Shown here in pieces: positions 34,818-47,591 of a stretch of DNA of 64,000 bases. Origin of the DNA: Zygnema cylindricum. Taxonomy: Eukaryota; Streptophyta; Zygnematophyceae; Zygnematales; Zygnemataceae. The position numbers and the translations under genes were made by a program. How positions within the stretch are numbered: position 1 is the first letter of the stretch; each line of letters opens with the position of its first letter. The notes below the pieces were generated by a model, which worked only from the letters and a program-made list of their open reading frames with translations, had not been told where the DNA came from and made no database searches. The stretch is from positions 248,001 through 312,000 of the forward strand of contig JBBHKE010000813.1 of assembly GCA_037447655.1 (NCBI GenBank), read 5' to 3'.

Positions 34818-37121
34818 AGTTCGATCAAAGAATATCAAACAGTTCTCGATCCCCAATGCCCGTGAATATAAGGGATTAGACCAAAGATATAAAATTCTCT
34901 GCCACAAACGAGAGAAACTAATTTCTCGAGTCGTAGTGACGGTAATCTCGTTCTTTATGAGTCGGTCCACCCATATACATTGTCGCCCAAAAAAAAGCAT
35001 TTGCCCTAGTCTAATATGTGAGGATCACATCACCATGGGTCAGTATTGGAGGAAAAATAATTGAGCCTAAAAGCTTAAAAGGCCACTGGAGGAGAACCAA
35101 CTCCACACAAGGGTTACGACAATCTTCATATTAAAGTTTTCTTAATACTCGTGTCTTCTTACTAAAGTCTTATTGATAAAGTCTTCTTATTAGAGTCTTT
35201 CATGTTATTGTTAGAAGTCGTAGTAACCATTTGTTTTTTTAGTTCCCAAGTACAATTCAAATGGTTAAACATCGTTTTTTTTTTTTAAATCTCATATTAG
35301 CATAACCAAAGATTATCAATGATCGCTTGTAAAACTTCAATGTTTGCAATGTATTTATATTAAAAAAAATATAAGACTGAATAAAAGAAAACGATGGTAA
35401 ACCACTCGAGTCCAATGGAAGAAAAAGGGTCGCAATGCCAATACTCAAAATTTACAGGCGGAGGGAAGCAGGGTTATAGTAAAAGCAGAACGGAAGAAAC
35501 GAACACAAAAAAGAATGGCATTTGAAACAAAGGCTCTCACAGAGGCAACAACCACTAAAGTAGCCACACAATCGTATGCTTAAACCGACATTACCCGATC
35601 TAAGCTCAACATTAGTGAAGATCTACAAAGAGCAAAAGCCCCCCAAGCCCATGAGTGCATGTTGAGGGAATTATTAAACATGTCGACGATCCATAACCGC
35701 GATAGTCGACAGAAAGAGGATAGAAGCTTCGGCTTGCTGTAAGGCTACAGATAAACGTTGACGATCAAAATAAGTATGAACTAAAAAGACTCCCAAGTCC
35801 TAGTCGCTCAAACAAGCATCGAACACAAGTACGGAGAAAGTCGTTCAAAGCAACACACAAATGACCGCCATCGAAAAAATGTGATCCACAAGATCTCGGT
35901 TTGGATAATCACGCTCTCTTGTCCTACCCACGTCACGTGCGACCAGTTTAACATGTTAAGCCACTTAACCAATGATTGTAGGCGAGAAAATATATTTTGT
36001 TCACTAAGAGAATGTCACCAAATATACGACGTGCACTATAGAGTAGTAAAATATCAATCCGATGGGAATAGATAATACGAAAAATCTCTCGATTAACAAA
36101 ATTTCCTCTCTAGAAGCAAAAGTTGCAATGGAGTAGTAATGGTGTCGCAAATAACGTCATCCATTTGAATAAATTCTTCCATATAAGAGAAACAAAGCAA
36201 ATGGATGCCAACGGGCTCAAGGACAGTCACACGAGCGAAAAAGAGAGATGAGTAAAGGTGGATTGGGGAGGCTAAGTCAAAATTTGAGGGGAGTGATTGA
36301 AAAAGAGAGTTGAGCAAAGGTGGATTGGGGAGGCTAAGTCAAAACCTGAGGGCAGTAGTGAGCACAGCGAGAGTGAACTAGTGAATAAAATACGTGTAGT
36401 TTATCACTAAGATCTACAGGTCCACCACAAGGAGAAAAAGCGTGCACGCAACAAATTAGAGGGAAAAGCCTCAAAAGGCTCGGTTTAATAGTGGCTACAA
36501 CCTTATCAAAATTTGATGCTTGGACACTCCCAACTGATTTTGTAAAAACACTAGAAAAAACCAACATATTTGCGAAAGCAAAAGGACGAAAAGCTAATGA
36601 CACGCCCAAAGGGAGTCGTCTGACGGCGAACACACCGTCCAAAACATGTGGGACAATGGTAGCAAAAGGGAAAGTGTCCTCTGCTGCAGCAACAAGGACA
36701 CGGACTTCACGGATACTTCTAGAAGCTGCAGGGACATCACGGGCACTTCTAGAAGTTGCAGCAACAAGGACAATAAGGACACTGGGACACTAGTAGAAGC
36801 TGCAGAGTCACCCATCTAATTCAGCAAAAGTCAACCCAAGAGTAGTACACAAATGGCCTATTTTCACTAGCTGACACTCCACACAACAAAAGCCACTTAC
36901 ACTCACAACACAACTCACTTAGAGCTCACACTTAACACAACATACTGACAAAGTTTCATACACAAAATTTGATCAATCACAAAGTGACATAGACACAAAG
37001 ATAGCCGTAAAGTCAGTTTCCTTTAGTGTGTACATGTTATCTTATCAAACGTCTAAGTCCTAATTTAAACAAATACACTTTTCTGACTACCTAACTACTT
37101 ATAAGATCACTGTAGATACAC
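34818..37121. other. Unassigned repeat-like DNA
   Basis: Open frames on both strands are short and unrecognised. It contains a two-copy 62-bp tandem repeat (36249-36355, AAAGGTGGATTGGGGAGGCT), a roughly 30-bp repeat (36690-36805, CACTTCTAGAAG units) and parts of dispersed repeat D. It may be a decayed transposon read on the minus strand. Confidence 0.4.
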
Positions 37122-37524
37122 TACACCGTGAATCGTTATTAGCGTATTGAACGCTAATTCGATTCCCCCTATTTTTTCCCAAATTCTCAAATAAAACTAT
37201 CCATACTTCAAAAAAAAAAACTTTATTTTCTAATTAGACTAAACGATTTCTTTGAAAATTCCCAAATTCCCAATTAGTGTTAATAACGGTGATTATTATA
37301 TCTACACCGTGAACCGTTATTAGCGTAATGAACGCTAATTCGATTCCCCCAATTTTTTCCCAAATTCTCAAAAAAAATTATCCATACTTCAAAAAAAAAA
37401 ACTTTATTTTTCAATTAGAGTAAACGATTTCTTTGAAAATTCCCAAATTCCCAATTAGTGTTAATAACGGTGATTATTTCTATACGCTAAAAAAACTTCA
37501 ACGCTAATTACGATTCACGCTGTA
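37122..37524. mobile_element. Two tandem MITE units with family-A ends
   Basis: Unit 1 (37122-37302) and unit 2 (37303-37524) are direct repeats. Each begins TACACCGTGAA(T/C)CGTTATTA and carries the same GATTCCCCCxATTTTTTCCC interior. The second ends ACGATTCACGCTGTA. Confidence 0.8.
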
Positions 37525-37874
37525 TCGTACTGTCCGATTTTGCTACCTGGTACAATTAATCCTAAGTACAATTTTTTACCACGGATAACCCTAATTTGTC
37601 TCTAAACTATTCATACCTAACGGTAATACTTTAACTATTACAACAAAATGTATTTGGTGATTCATTTACCACCAACTTTCTAATACACCAATAAAATGTT
37701 TGTACGCCGACAATCGAATCTTCATGTGGTCTGTCCGTCAAATCCACGCTGATTTATGAGTGTAAGATATAATTGATGTTTCAATTTAATTTGCATGGAT
37801 ACCTTTTAGTGTTTCGCTTTCTCTGACTGACGCGTGGAATATTATGACGCCGTTTGACATAATAGAAATGATAC

Positions 37875-38377
37875 TACACCGCGAATCGTAATTAAAGTAA
37901 TATACGTTAATCCCGTCACCCCAAATTTTGGCTCTATCACCATAAATAGAGTACATTACTCTAACTTATTTTTTACGTTATTTAAGGTACTTTTTGAATG
38001 AGCGTTAATTTCCCTAATAGAGTGCCGTTTTAAATAGTGTGGCGTACAGTTGGTGTTTGACCGTGCAAAATTGTTCTTTATTAAGTAAAAACGTACAAAT
38101 AATGATTTAATACAGGTCGTTATCATGTAACTGCGTTTTAACAAACCGCGTAATGCAAACGTCATAATGACGATAAACAGTACGTTTTGTCAGATTCTGT
38201 ACAAACACCTAATTTACAGTAGAGATATTCAACACGTCAAATTAGAATACTCAAATAAATTAGAGTAAATTCCTTTTTGAAAAAGTTATATCACACAAAT
38301 TAGAGTTCATAACTCTAATTATTTTTCTCTTTTTTTACTCTATTTTTTTCTTTACCCTAATTACGATTCGCGCTGTA
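37875..38377. mobile_element. MITE family C, copy 2
   Basis: 503 bp, TACACCGCGAATCGTAATTA to TAATTACGATTCGCGCTGTA. The interior is in the opposite orientation to the copy at 4159-4662. Confidence 0.85.
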
Positions 38378-39130
38378 CTTCATCACTGGCCATCGCTACT
38401 CCAACGACAAGATTATCTCATCGCTCTCTCATACTGATGGCTCACTTAGAGACCATAGTTTTCCAAAAACAATATCCCCAACCAAAATGGGAGAGACAAG
38501 GGTGGTGGCAATAAGGAAAGAACTTCTCGAAAAAGTAGTGGGAGCCAAACGTTGTGTCGATATTAAACCGAATCCTCTTGTAAAGTCATAAAGGGGTGCT
38601 TGAATGCAAAACATAGGCCTAGATTCAAGCTCAAAATCCCCACAACTTAACAAAGTATCGAGGATGTCCATGAGGCGAACATGAAACTCGGAAAGAGATG
38701 AGACAAACGTCGGGGTTTGAGGGGAAGTGCGAGTAAGGTAAGAGTGACAGTGGGGGAAAACCTTATTAACAGAGCAAAATCCATATGGGGATCAGGAAGA
38801 AGGGGAAGGTCGTCCGCGTGGGACAAACGTCTGCGAAGAGCACATGGAAAAATTGGGTCTCAAAAGTATCTGTACCAAAAGAGCAACCCATAGTTAAGTA
38901 ATTCGTAATTGTTTTTTACCTTTTTAGGAATATGCAAATTTTTTGACAATTTTGATTTTTTCGTAAAATGCATATACTTTCGTTGTAAGGAGAAAAATTG
39001 AAAAAAATTACAATGCGTCACTTTTTCGTTAGAAGTTTTAATGGATGCAAAAAAAAAAATAATCCAACGAAGCCGCCACTACATCCGCCATCGAATCATT
39101 CGTTGAAGCCGCCTTGAAAGATTATACAAA
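38378..39130. other. Spacer, no gene supported
   Basis: A minus-strand open frame of 80 codons (38429-38671) has no recognised domain. The sequence around 38900-39080 is AT-rich. Confidence 0.4.
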
Positions 39131-39147
39131 GCTTGCAACGAGCAACC

Positions 39148-40012
39148 ATGCCCAAGGTTCGAATACCATGGTGGGAGTATCTTAAGGTTTCAAAAGGTGA
39201 AGTTCTTGTTGAGAACAAAATGTGCATTTGTGTCTACTTTAGCTTTGAATACCATGGACAGGCCACTAAGATTAGAAGGAAATGTAAAGAGTGGAGGTGT
39301 TCGGGCTTGGAATTCATGTCCATAAGAAGTCAATGTAGAGTTAAGTGTCTTAAAAACGAGAAGGTTTTGGGGGCTCTCAAAAGCGTGGTATGTCCACTTT
39401 GGACCAACTTACAAGAAGTCATGCAGACTCTAGCCAAAGAAGTAAGGTACAAGTAATGCACACGAAAAAAAAAAGTTGCTTCATTTAGCAAAACAAAAAG
39501 ATAATAGGTTGAGGCGTTCTATGCCAATAGCTCGCTTATGAACCTAGTCAACGACCCTTGATTCATTGCAACACCAAACCATATTGGGAATATAGGGGAT
39601 GCTTAAAAGCTACCAACCTTTAATGGTTTTGACACTCGTCTCCTAGGTGAGACTAAGGCTAGTGATCAAGGAATTGATAAGGTACATGGAGACGATGCAA
39701 GTCACTAGAGCCTCTCTCACTTCAAACATTGGATAGTCCTTGATCACACTCATCCCTTGAACCTTTTAACAGTCACCCACAAAGGCTTGTCAAGGCAATT
39801 GACACTAGGGGAGGGTAAAAAGATGTTGGATATGTTTTTGAAGAGTAAAAGAAGGGAGTTCTTGAAGTAGGGGTAGAGCATTTGGTGCACATTGTTAGTG
39901 ATTGTGCTTCGTGAAAAACGCAACAACCTCGTTGCTCATGAGTAAGAACCTTTCCCTCACATGGAAGCTATGTTGTACCACCACCTAGACTTGTTATTCG
40001 AGGATATGTTAT
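39148..40012 (+). pseudogene. Decayed hAT-type transposase (DUF659-like)
   Basis: A 108-codon open frame (39133-39456) begins with PWWEYLKVSKGEVL and has spaced Cys residues, loosely like the BED-finger region of hAT transposases. Frameshifted segments further on read VGVEHLVHIVSDCA (around 39874-39912) and HLDLLFEDM (around 39983-40011). These match the VVQVVTDNA and CLDLLLEDIGK blocks of the DUF659 transposase domain. Stops and frame changes separate them. The element stops where the 9-bp minisatellite begins. Confidence 0.55.
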
Positions 40013-40815
40013 TTTGGTCATTCTGGGCAATTTGCTCATTTTGGGCATTTTGGTCATTTTGGACATTTTGGGAATTTTGGGCATTATGGTCATTTTGGAC
40101 ATTTTGGGCATTTTGGTCATTTTAGAAATTTTGGGCATTTTGGGCATTTTGGACATTTTTGTTATTTTGTGCATTTTGGCCATTTTGGACATTTTGGTCA
40201 TTTTGGCCATTTTGTGCATTTTGGCCATTTTTGTCATTTTGTGCATTTTGGCCATTTTGGAATTTTTTGTCATTTTGGCCATTTTGAACAATTTTGGAGA
40301 TTTTGGCCATTTTGGGCCATTTTGGCGATTTTGGCGATTTTGGCCACTTTGGCCATTTTGGGCATTTTGGAGAATGTTGGATATTTTGGACATTTTGGCC
40401 ATTTTTGCCATTTTGGACATTTGGCCATTTTTGCCATTTTTGCCATTTTTGCAATTTTGGACATTTTGGCCACTTTGGCCATTTTGGGCATTTTGGACAA
40501 TGTTGGATATTTTGGACATTTTGGCCATTTTTGCCATTTTGGAAATTTTGGCCATTTTTGACATTTTGGACATTTTTGGCCATTTTGGGAATTTTTGCCA
40601 TTTTGGACATTTGGACATTTTGTCCAATTTGGGCCACTTTGGACATTTTGGCCATTTTGGCCATTTTGGACATTTTTGACATTTTAATTTGGCCACTTTG
40701 GCCATTTTGGCCTTTATGGCAATTTTGACCATTTTGGCCATTTTGGACATTTTTGACATTTTGGCCATTTTGTCCATTTTGGGCATTTTGGCCATTTTTT
40801 GCATTTTTGGCATAT
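40013..40815. repeat. 800-bp minisatellite, ATTTTGG(C/A)C-type 9-bp unit
   Basis: About 85 variants of ATTTTGGCC, ATTTTGGAC and ATTTTGGGC with occasional 10-12-bp steps. A higher-order unit of about 125 bp (ending GTTGGATATTTTGG) is duplicated at about 40355 and 40480. Open on both strands (Lys-Met-Ala/Ser/Pro units on minus) but with no sign of being a gene. Confidence 0.95.
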
Positions 40816-41689
40816 TATGGTTTTGGTTTGGAAGAGTGTGAGAAACAAAAAATGCTTGTTAATGCTTAAAGAATGAAAAATGTCAAAATATAAACGGTCA
40901 AAAAATGGGGGGGTGTATATTTTTTTTGTTATGAAGTTGGTTGAGGACTAACTACAAGAAAACATGTTTGTTCATGGCTCACTATGTATCGCATAAGCCA
41001 ATTGATTTTTCTTTAAAAAAAATCGTATTCGAATTGGTGTCATTAAATCCAATCAATGTTAATTATGCTTCAGTTACATTGAGGTGGGTTCCATTTTTTG
41101 TCAAACCATCGGAAACCCTAGAAAATGAAAAAAAATGTTATAAATGAGTTAAAAAACGATCATTCGTATATATTTTTAGAACTTTGGCATCTCGAATACT
41201 ACATCCGTACATCGGTTCAAATTCCAACTGGCTTGATTCAGTTTAACCAAATGGTTTTGAAATCATCAAAACAAATTAACAAAACCAAAAAGTTAACCCA
41301 AAAAAAAAATTCGAATAAACCGAAAAGGAAAAATGGGTTCAGTTCAGTTTGTTTTGACTCGGTTTAGCATCTCTCTTTACTTCGTGAGTTTCAAAACGCC
41401 ACGTGGACATCTGATTAGAGCAAAGATCGTACGGAGAATGCTACCTTTGAACTTTTTCAAGTCACTGCTACCTGATTAGTTATGGAGGTTTTTTTTAAAT
41501 ATTCAGAGTTATGGAGGTTTTTTTAAAATGTTTTGAGTTTATGGAGGTTTTTTTTAAATATTCTGAGTTTAGAAACTGCAGGACACCGTGTATCGCTATT
41601 ATAGCACTTTACTATGTAACATAAACTTAATCTTGTAACTTTGTTTTTTGGCGCATATTCTCCGTACTACTTTCAAAGCATTCTAATGT
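40816..41689. other. AT-rich spacer
   Basis: No gene is seen. A three-copy GTTATGGAGGTTTTTT repeat occurs at 41478-41560, and a lone family-A end (GACACCGTGTATCGCTATTA) at about 41582. Confidence 0.5.
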
Positions 41690-42370
41690 AAAGAAATGAA
41701 ATCGTTACTTTAGATTGTGACGGATGTAGACGTGAGTGTAATTTGTGACGGTTGTAGACGACTATAAAGCTCGCGACAGTTGATGACGTTTACCAAATAG
41801 CGATGGTTGTCGACGTCTAATTACTTGTGACATTGTAGATGTTTATTTTTAAACTTCTTGCCGTGGTTTCCCGATTTTGGCCTTTAGTCTTTTCTCACTC
41901 TACTTGCCATCAAAATACGCCCAAATATAGTTAAAAGAAATCGGATTTAGAGATTTTCATTTGATACCGTTATTGATGTTTTTCATTGCAAGAATTGTTA
42001 GAAAGACGCGGTAATGGGAGAGGGAAAGCGAGGGAGGAGCTTTCACAAACTTCTTTTTTGCGAAATGGCGTCCGTTGGTCGAGACCCCTCCACTGCCCTT
42101 GTACGGAAAAAAACGCATGGAAAAGAGCACGTACAGGCTGTAAACGTGCAGTGGGTTTTTTTTTTGGTATTCCGCGCACAAAAATTTGTCAAAAGCCTCC
42201 GACGCGTGCGACATCATCTGCCTATTCGCTCACATCATGGAACTTTATTTAAAATTAGCTCGCGAGGTGATTTTATATAAAGTTTGAAGATGATATGGAA
42301 GGACGCGAAAGTGGGTTGAAACGCGATAGACAACAAACTGCATCGTGTTAGATGACAAACTACAGTACAT
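41690..42370 (+). repeat. Dispersed repeat R2, copy 2
   Basis: Matches 2280-3845 in inverse orientation: GACGGTTGTAGACG clusters at 41718-41850, the CTACTTGCCATCAAAATACG block near 41900, and CTCGCGAGGTGATTTTATAT near 42260. It is non-coding or decayed. Confidence 0.75.
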
Positions 42371-42469
42371 ATAAAGGGTGTGTGCCCATGTAACCGAAAC
42401 TTTGAAATGTTACTTTAGATTTTAGCGCAGATTTTACGGTGCACTTTTCAAAGTGTTCCTATATCAATC

Positions 42470-43445
42470 ATTACTTGCGCCTTCATTACTTCAAATATGT
42501 GACAGTTGTAGACGTCTACAAAATGTGTGACAACCTACGATAGTACGAAACGAAATGTAAACGACTACGAAACTTCATAAAATTAGTGACGTCTACAAAA
42601 ACGGCGACGATTGTAGACGTCGAGTTTTTTGTGACATTGTAAATGTTTAGGGTTTTGTGACATTGCAAAGTCATGCAACCTTATGACGTCATCAACACGT
42701 AAGCTTTCTGCCATGGATTTTCTTACCTTTTATCATTCGAAATGCCATCAAACTGAGACCAAAAATATTCAAAAAAAAAAGGAAAAAATAATATCTTCAT
42801 TTGATACTATTATTGCTGCATTTCATTTAGAGATGAGAGAAAGAGGAGTGGGTGAAAGAGACAGATGTGGAGAGACGAAGACGACTTAAATTTTTGCTAA
42901 GGACCCATGAATGGAAGTGGAGGTCCGAGACCCCAACTATTTTTTTTCCCTACATGCTTGTCATTTTTGTAAGTACATGCGCGTGACGAGCAGGGAAAAA
43001 AATAGCGTGTAGCGTGTACTCTCCCTCGTTCAAAATTTTCAGAAGACGTTTCACGCGTGCAATAATGACTTTCTATTCGTCGATAGGGTGTTATTTTGGT
43101 TAAAATCTGGTCGCTATTTGATTCTAGTACAAGTGTGAAGATGAGTTGGCGTGACGTGGAAGTGGGTCGCGATGATAGTAACGCCAAATTGACATACTTT
43201 CCAAGTTACAAGATGACGCAAAATGTACGACGTAAGTTTTTCTCGTTGCAAGTCTTATTTTTTGTGAAAACGACGGAAAAAAACCCTTACTTGAACACAT
43301 GAGCACACACCCGAAGTTTCAAGGTAACGCAACTTGTACGGTGGTTTTTTCAGTTTTTTGGTACGGCTGCGGATTTTATCGTTTTTTTCAAGTTATAGAA
43401 GAAAACGACAAAAAATAGCTGTAACTTTAGCGCATGGGAAAGTGC
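42470..43445 (+). repeat. Dispersed repeat R2, copy 3
   Basis: A direct repeat of copy 2, more diverged. It includes GACAGTTGTAGACGTCTAC (42491), TTTGATACTATTATTGCTGC (42799) and AACGCAACTTGTACGGTGG (43326). The last block matches copy 1 near 2391-2411. Confidence 0.75.
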
Positions 43446-43811
43446 CCTTGATTAATATTTTTTTTGCCGCTTAAAACATCTTTTCTCCGTACATATTTGC
43501 TGGATTTTGGATCTAATGGTCGCGAAAAACAGTTGCCACGTGTGAAGGACGATTTATGCTTTTTGTTTTTTTTAGCTTTTAACATTTTTTCCGTACAATT
43601 TATTTGGCGATTGTACTTTCATACTATTTACGTGTACGTTTTTGTTACCGTACATCTCGTGAAGAATTTAGGAATGTCAGATTCGGATGTCGTTCTAAAA
43701 GTGCGAATATTTCGTACGGATGCCGCAGGAAATCCGTACATGAATTTTGACTTTTTAAAAAAACAAACTCTTGATTCAAATTTCCATTTTTTTCTTATAT
43801 ATTTTTAATTT

Positions 43812-43817
<6 letters not shown>

Positions 43818-43867
<50 letters not shown>
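43818..43867. repeat. AT dinucleotide microsatellite
   Basis: Uninterrupted TATATA of about 50 bp, next to T-rich DNA. A partial family-A MITE arm (GCCGCTTAAAACATCTTTTC) lies upstream near 43469. Confidence 0.95.
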
Positions 43868-43870
<3 letters not shown>

Positions 43871-43889
43871 ATTTTTGTCTAAAAAAATT

Positions 43890-43950
43890 ATATGTTTTTT
43901 TTTTTTTTTTTATATTATATATATTATTATATTTTCCCCCATTTTTTTTT

Positions 43951-44016
<66 letters not shown>

Positions 44017-44043
44017 TTTTTTTTTTTTTTTTTTTTTTTTTCA
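43890..44043. repeat. Poly-T tract
   Basis: About 150 bp that is over 90% T, with a few A, C and G. It ends just before a TTTTTTCAAG acceptor and could be an extreme polypyrimidine tract or a reverse-orientation poly-A relic. Its length may be unreliable in assembly. Confidence 0.95.
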
Positions 44044-44060
44044 AATTATGTTTTTTCAAG

Positions 44061-45699
44061 TCCTGTTTTCAATAATACCCAAAATTCTTCAAATCTAGTT
44101 CCTTCAAATTTGGGTGAAAATGGGGTCCCAACGGTGGTCAATTTATCAACAGCCTCAGAAAAAGAGACAAAAAAATCAACATTGAAAAATAGTATTGGTA
44201 AGTTTCTCAAAAATGTGTGCTCTTTTTTTTTTTTAATTAATTTATTTATTATTATTATTTTTTTTTAATTGAAGGTCTGAATTTTTGTTGTCAAACAAGT
44301 TTTTGGTCATTTTGTTTTTTTTTTTTCTTAGTTTTTTTATTTTGTAACTAAACCCCAAAAAATATTAAACAAAGAAGTATATAAATATATAAATATGTGG
44401 ATAACTTCATATTTTTGTGTGAAAATTAAATAAAAAAGTAAAGAAATAAAAAGTACATAAATATGTCCGACGTAGATATATCAATAACTATAATAGCTAA
44501 ATAAATACATAACTACATAAAAAATTAATCAATTAATTAAAAAAAGAAATAAGTAGATAAATTAATGCATAAATAAATAGATAAATAAATAAAAAGTATA
44601 AATAAATTGACAAGTCAACAGGTGTTAGTTGAGTTTTAGGATTAAAACATATTATCTATCCTTTTCTCTGGAAAAACCGTTTTAGCCGGTTTTTTTTTTA
44701 ATAAACGTTTTTTCTATGTACAATTTGGGGAGGGTGCTCACGAAAAGAAGCATATGAGCAAAATAAAATAAAAGAAATAATAATAAAATAAAATAAAGAA
44801 AAAGAAAAAAGAAAAAAGGGTATATGCAGCATTGTGGTCCCCCCCCCCACTTTTTTTTTTCTTGTTCCTTTTTTTTTTTGTTTGTTTGTTTTGTCTTGTT
44901 TTTTGTTTTTTATTTGTTTAAAGAGTTGACAGTGTTGTGGGAAATTGGGCGTCAAAAAAAAAAAAAAAAAAAAAAGATTTAAGCGGAGTTGAAGAAAAGT
45001 TTTTGCCGAAAATTCGTCGCCGCCCGAAAAATGAATGCTGGAGCAGGTAAGGAACTCTCTCTCTCCCTCCCTCTCTCTCTCCTTCCCTCTCTCTCTCGCT
45101 GCCTCTCTCTACCTCTCTCAGTCGCTCTCCCTCTCCCTCTCTTTCACTCTCTATCTCACCCTCTCCCTCTTTCTTTCTTTCTTGGGGGAGGGAGAGAGAG
45201 GAATAGGTAAGAGGGGGAGAGGGCGGAGGGAGAGGGAGGAGAGGAGAAGGGAGGGGGAAGGAGACGGAAGAGGGAACCGAAGGGGCTGAAGGGGAGAGGG
45301 AGGGAGATAAAGGGAGGAGGGAGGGAGGGAGAGGTAATATGCGGAAACGGAGGTTGAAGGGAGAGACGAGGGGAAAGGAGGAAGGAAAAGGAGGAGTGGG
45401 AGGGAGCAAGGAGGAAAGAGCTAAGGGAGGAGTGGACAATGGAGAAAGAAGGGAGAGGTCTTTTTTTTTCTTAATTAAGTATTTCTGCATTTTCCAGCAT
45501 CATTTTGTTTTCTCATATTTATTTATTTATTTTTACATGTTAGAATGGTTCAAATAAAAGATATAGCAAAATGATAGTTTAAAATTAAATGAAGCATTTC
45601 TTGTCGTTTTTTTTTTTTTTCCGGGCAGGGGAGAGCGTCATTTTTATCATACTTTTTTTACGGAACCTCCGTCACCGCAATTTACGGAAAAACTAATAA
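44061..45699 (+). CDS. Unrecognised gene, three internal exons
   Basis: Exons 44061-44197, 44977-45046 and 45629-45699 each have AG acceptors and GTAAGT- or GTAAGG-like donors, and their phases fit (1/1, 2/2, 1/1). The first encodes a Ser/Asn/Thr-rich segment around NLSTASEKETKKSTLKNSI. The second encodes GVEEKFLPKIRRRPKNECWS, and the third HFYHTFFTEPPSPQFTEKLI. I do not recognise the family. The introns are T-rich and CT/GA-rich. First and last exons were not identified. A possible plus-strand exon with a GTACTC donor ends near 46428, but its phase does not join directly. Confidence 0.45.
45048..45465. repeat. CT tract followed by GA tract
   Basis: CTCTCTCC-type repeats (45055-45180) switch abruptly to GGGAGA-type purine repeats (45185-45455). 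The two arms are roughly complementary, so the block could fold back. It falls in an intron of the unrecognised gene. Confidence 0.85.
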
Positions 45700-46029
45700 G
45701 TAAGTTGTTTTTTCATTTTTTTTTTATTTACTTTTTTTGGGAGGGATATGGGGTGGTTTGTGTGTTTTTCTGGTTTAAGGCTTTGAAATATTGTGTTTAA
45801 ATTGTTGATTGTTTGTTTTTTTTTTTTTTTTTTTTACGATTTGTAGTTTAAATGTTTTGAAGTTAAAAATTGGATATATTTACAATGTAATACCTGCAAA
45901 AAAAAAAGTAATAATGATAGTTATAATAATAGAAAAATAGAGGAAAAAGGAAAAAGGAAAAAGGAAGGAAGGAGATAATGTACTCGACATTATCTTTTTT
46001 TGTTTCTTTTGGCTCAATCATTACATACT

Positions 46030-47550
46030 GACATATCTCCCCCCCCTTTCCCTCCTTCCCTTTCCCCCACTTTCCCTTCGCCCTATCCCTCCCCCTCTTC
46101 CCCCCTCCCCCTCCCCCTCCCCCTCCCCCTCCCCCTCCCCCTCCCCCTCTCCCTCCCCTCCTTTCCCCCTCCCTCTCCCTCCCTCTCCTCACTCTCCCCC
46201 TCCCCCTCCTCACTTTCCCCCTCCCCCTCCCTCCTTCCCCTCCCTCTCCCGCCCTCCCTCCCTCCTTCCCCTCCCTCTCCCTCCCTCCCTCCCTCCCTCC
46301 CTCTCTCCTTTTCCTCTCTCTCTTATCCCTGCCCAGGACCTCCTGTGTAACCCTTTCATCGGTCCTCTTGGTGGATTCCTTCCCTCTCTCCCCTAAAGCC
46401 ATTTGTACCTCCTTTCGAAAGAAGCCCAGGTACTCTCTCACTCGACTCCCTTTCCTCTCCCTTCACTTTCTTTCTCTCCTCTCCCTCTTCTTCCCTCGCT
46501 CTCTTCTCTCCCTCTTTCTTTGTTTGTTCTCTCTCTCTCCCTCTGCACTCCCTCCCCTTCCCTCCCCTCTCAAACGTAGGTGACTGGGACTTAGTCTCCC
46601 TCTTTGGACCGCCTCCATCCCTCCCTTACTAGCCTTCCCCTTCTCCCTCCTCAGTCTTTCCCCCTCGCAGTCTCCCGCCCCAGTCTCCTCTTCCCCTTCC
46701 GGCAGTCTCTCGCCCCCCACAGTCTCCCTCTCCCCCTAGTCTCCATGCCCCCGTTGTCTCCCTTCTCCCCCTGTCTCTCTCCCTCCCCAGTCTATCTTCT
46801 CCCTCACTCTCCCGCCACTCAATCCCCTCTGTCTCCCTCCCCCTTGTGTGGTCTCGACTGTGTCAGTCGGCAGTCCTACTGTCCCTCCATCCCTTCCTTA
46901 CCCTCCTCCTCTCCCTTACCCTCCCCCCGTTCCTTACCAGTCTTCCCTCTCCTCCAGTCTCCCCCATTCCCAAGTCTCCCTGCAGTCTCCTCCTCCGCCT
47001 CCTTCTCCGTCCCCCCCTGTGTATCCCTCCCCCTGTGTCCAACACCCCCCCCCCGTCCGTCCCCTTGTGTCTCTTTATCTCTCCCCCCTGTGCCCCCCCC
47101 TCCCCCTGTGTCCTCCTCCCCCCTTCTTTTCCTCCCCCCTTTCTCCTCCCCCTTGTGTCCCTCCCATCACCCCCTTCTCCGTGTCACTCCCATTCTCCTC
47201 TCTGTTTCCTCCTCCCTTTCTGTGTCCCCCCCCCTTCCTCCTCTGTGTCTTCCTCCCTCCCTGTCTCCCTTTCCCCTGTTCCCCGCCCCCGTTGTCTTCC
47301 TTTCCTCCCCTCCCCTTTCTACCCCCCCTCCCACCCCCCCCCCTTGTCTCCCCTCCCCTTTCTTCCTTCTCCCATTCCCCTCGCTGTCTCCCCCCTTCCC
47401 ATCTCCTCCCCTTGTCACCCCCCCCTCCCCCCCATCCCCTCTATCCCCCCCTTCCCCCCCCCCCTCCCCCTCTCCCTCCCCCCCCCTGTGCGTGCGTCTG
47501 GCGTTCTTGCCCTCCGTCTGTCTCTCCCTCTCTCTCCCTCTCTCTATCCC

Positions 47551-47591
<41 letters not shown>

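Noticed and set aside
40014-40813. Long Lys/Met or Phe/Gly/His frames on both strands
   Set aside because: All derive from the 9-bp minisatellite; frames are open in several phases at once.
43771-44268. 165-codon Phe/Tyr-rich frame
   Set aside because: The N-terminal two thirds is translated poly-T and TA repeat; only the part from 44061 was kept, as an exon.
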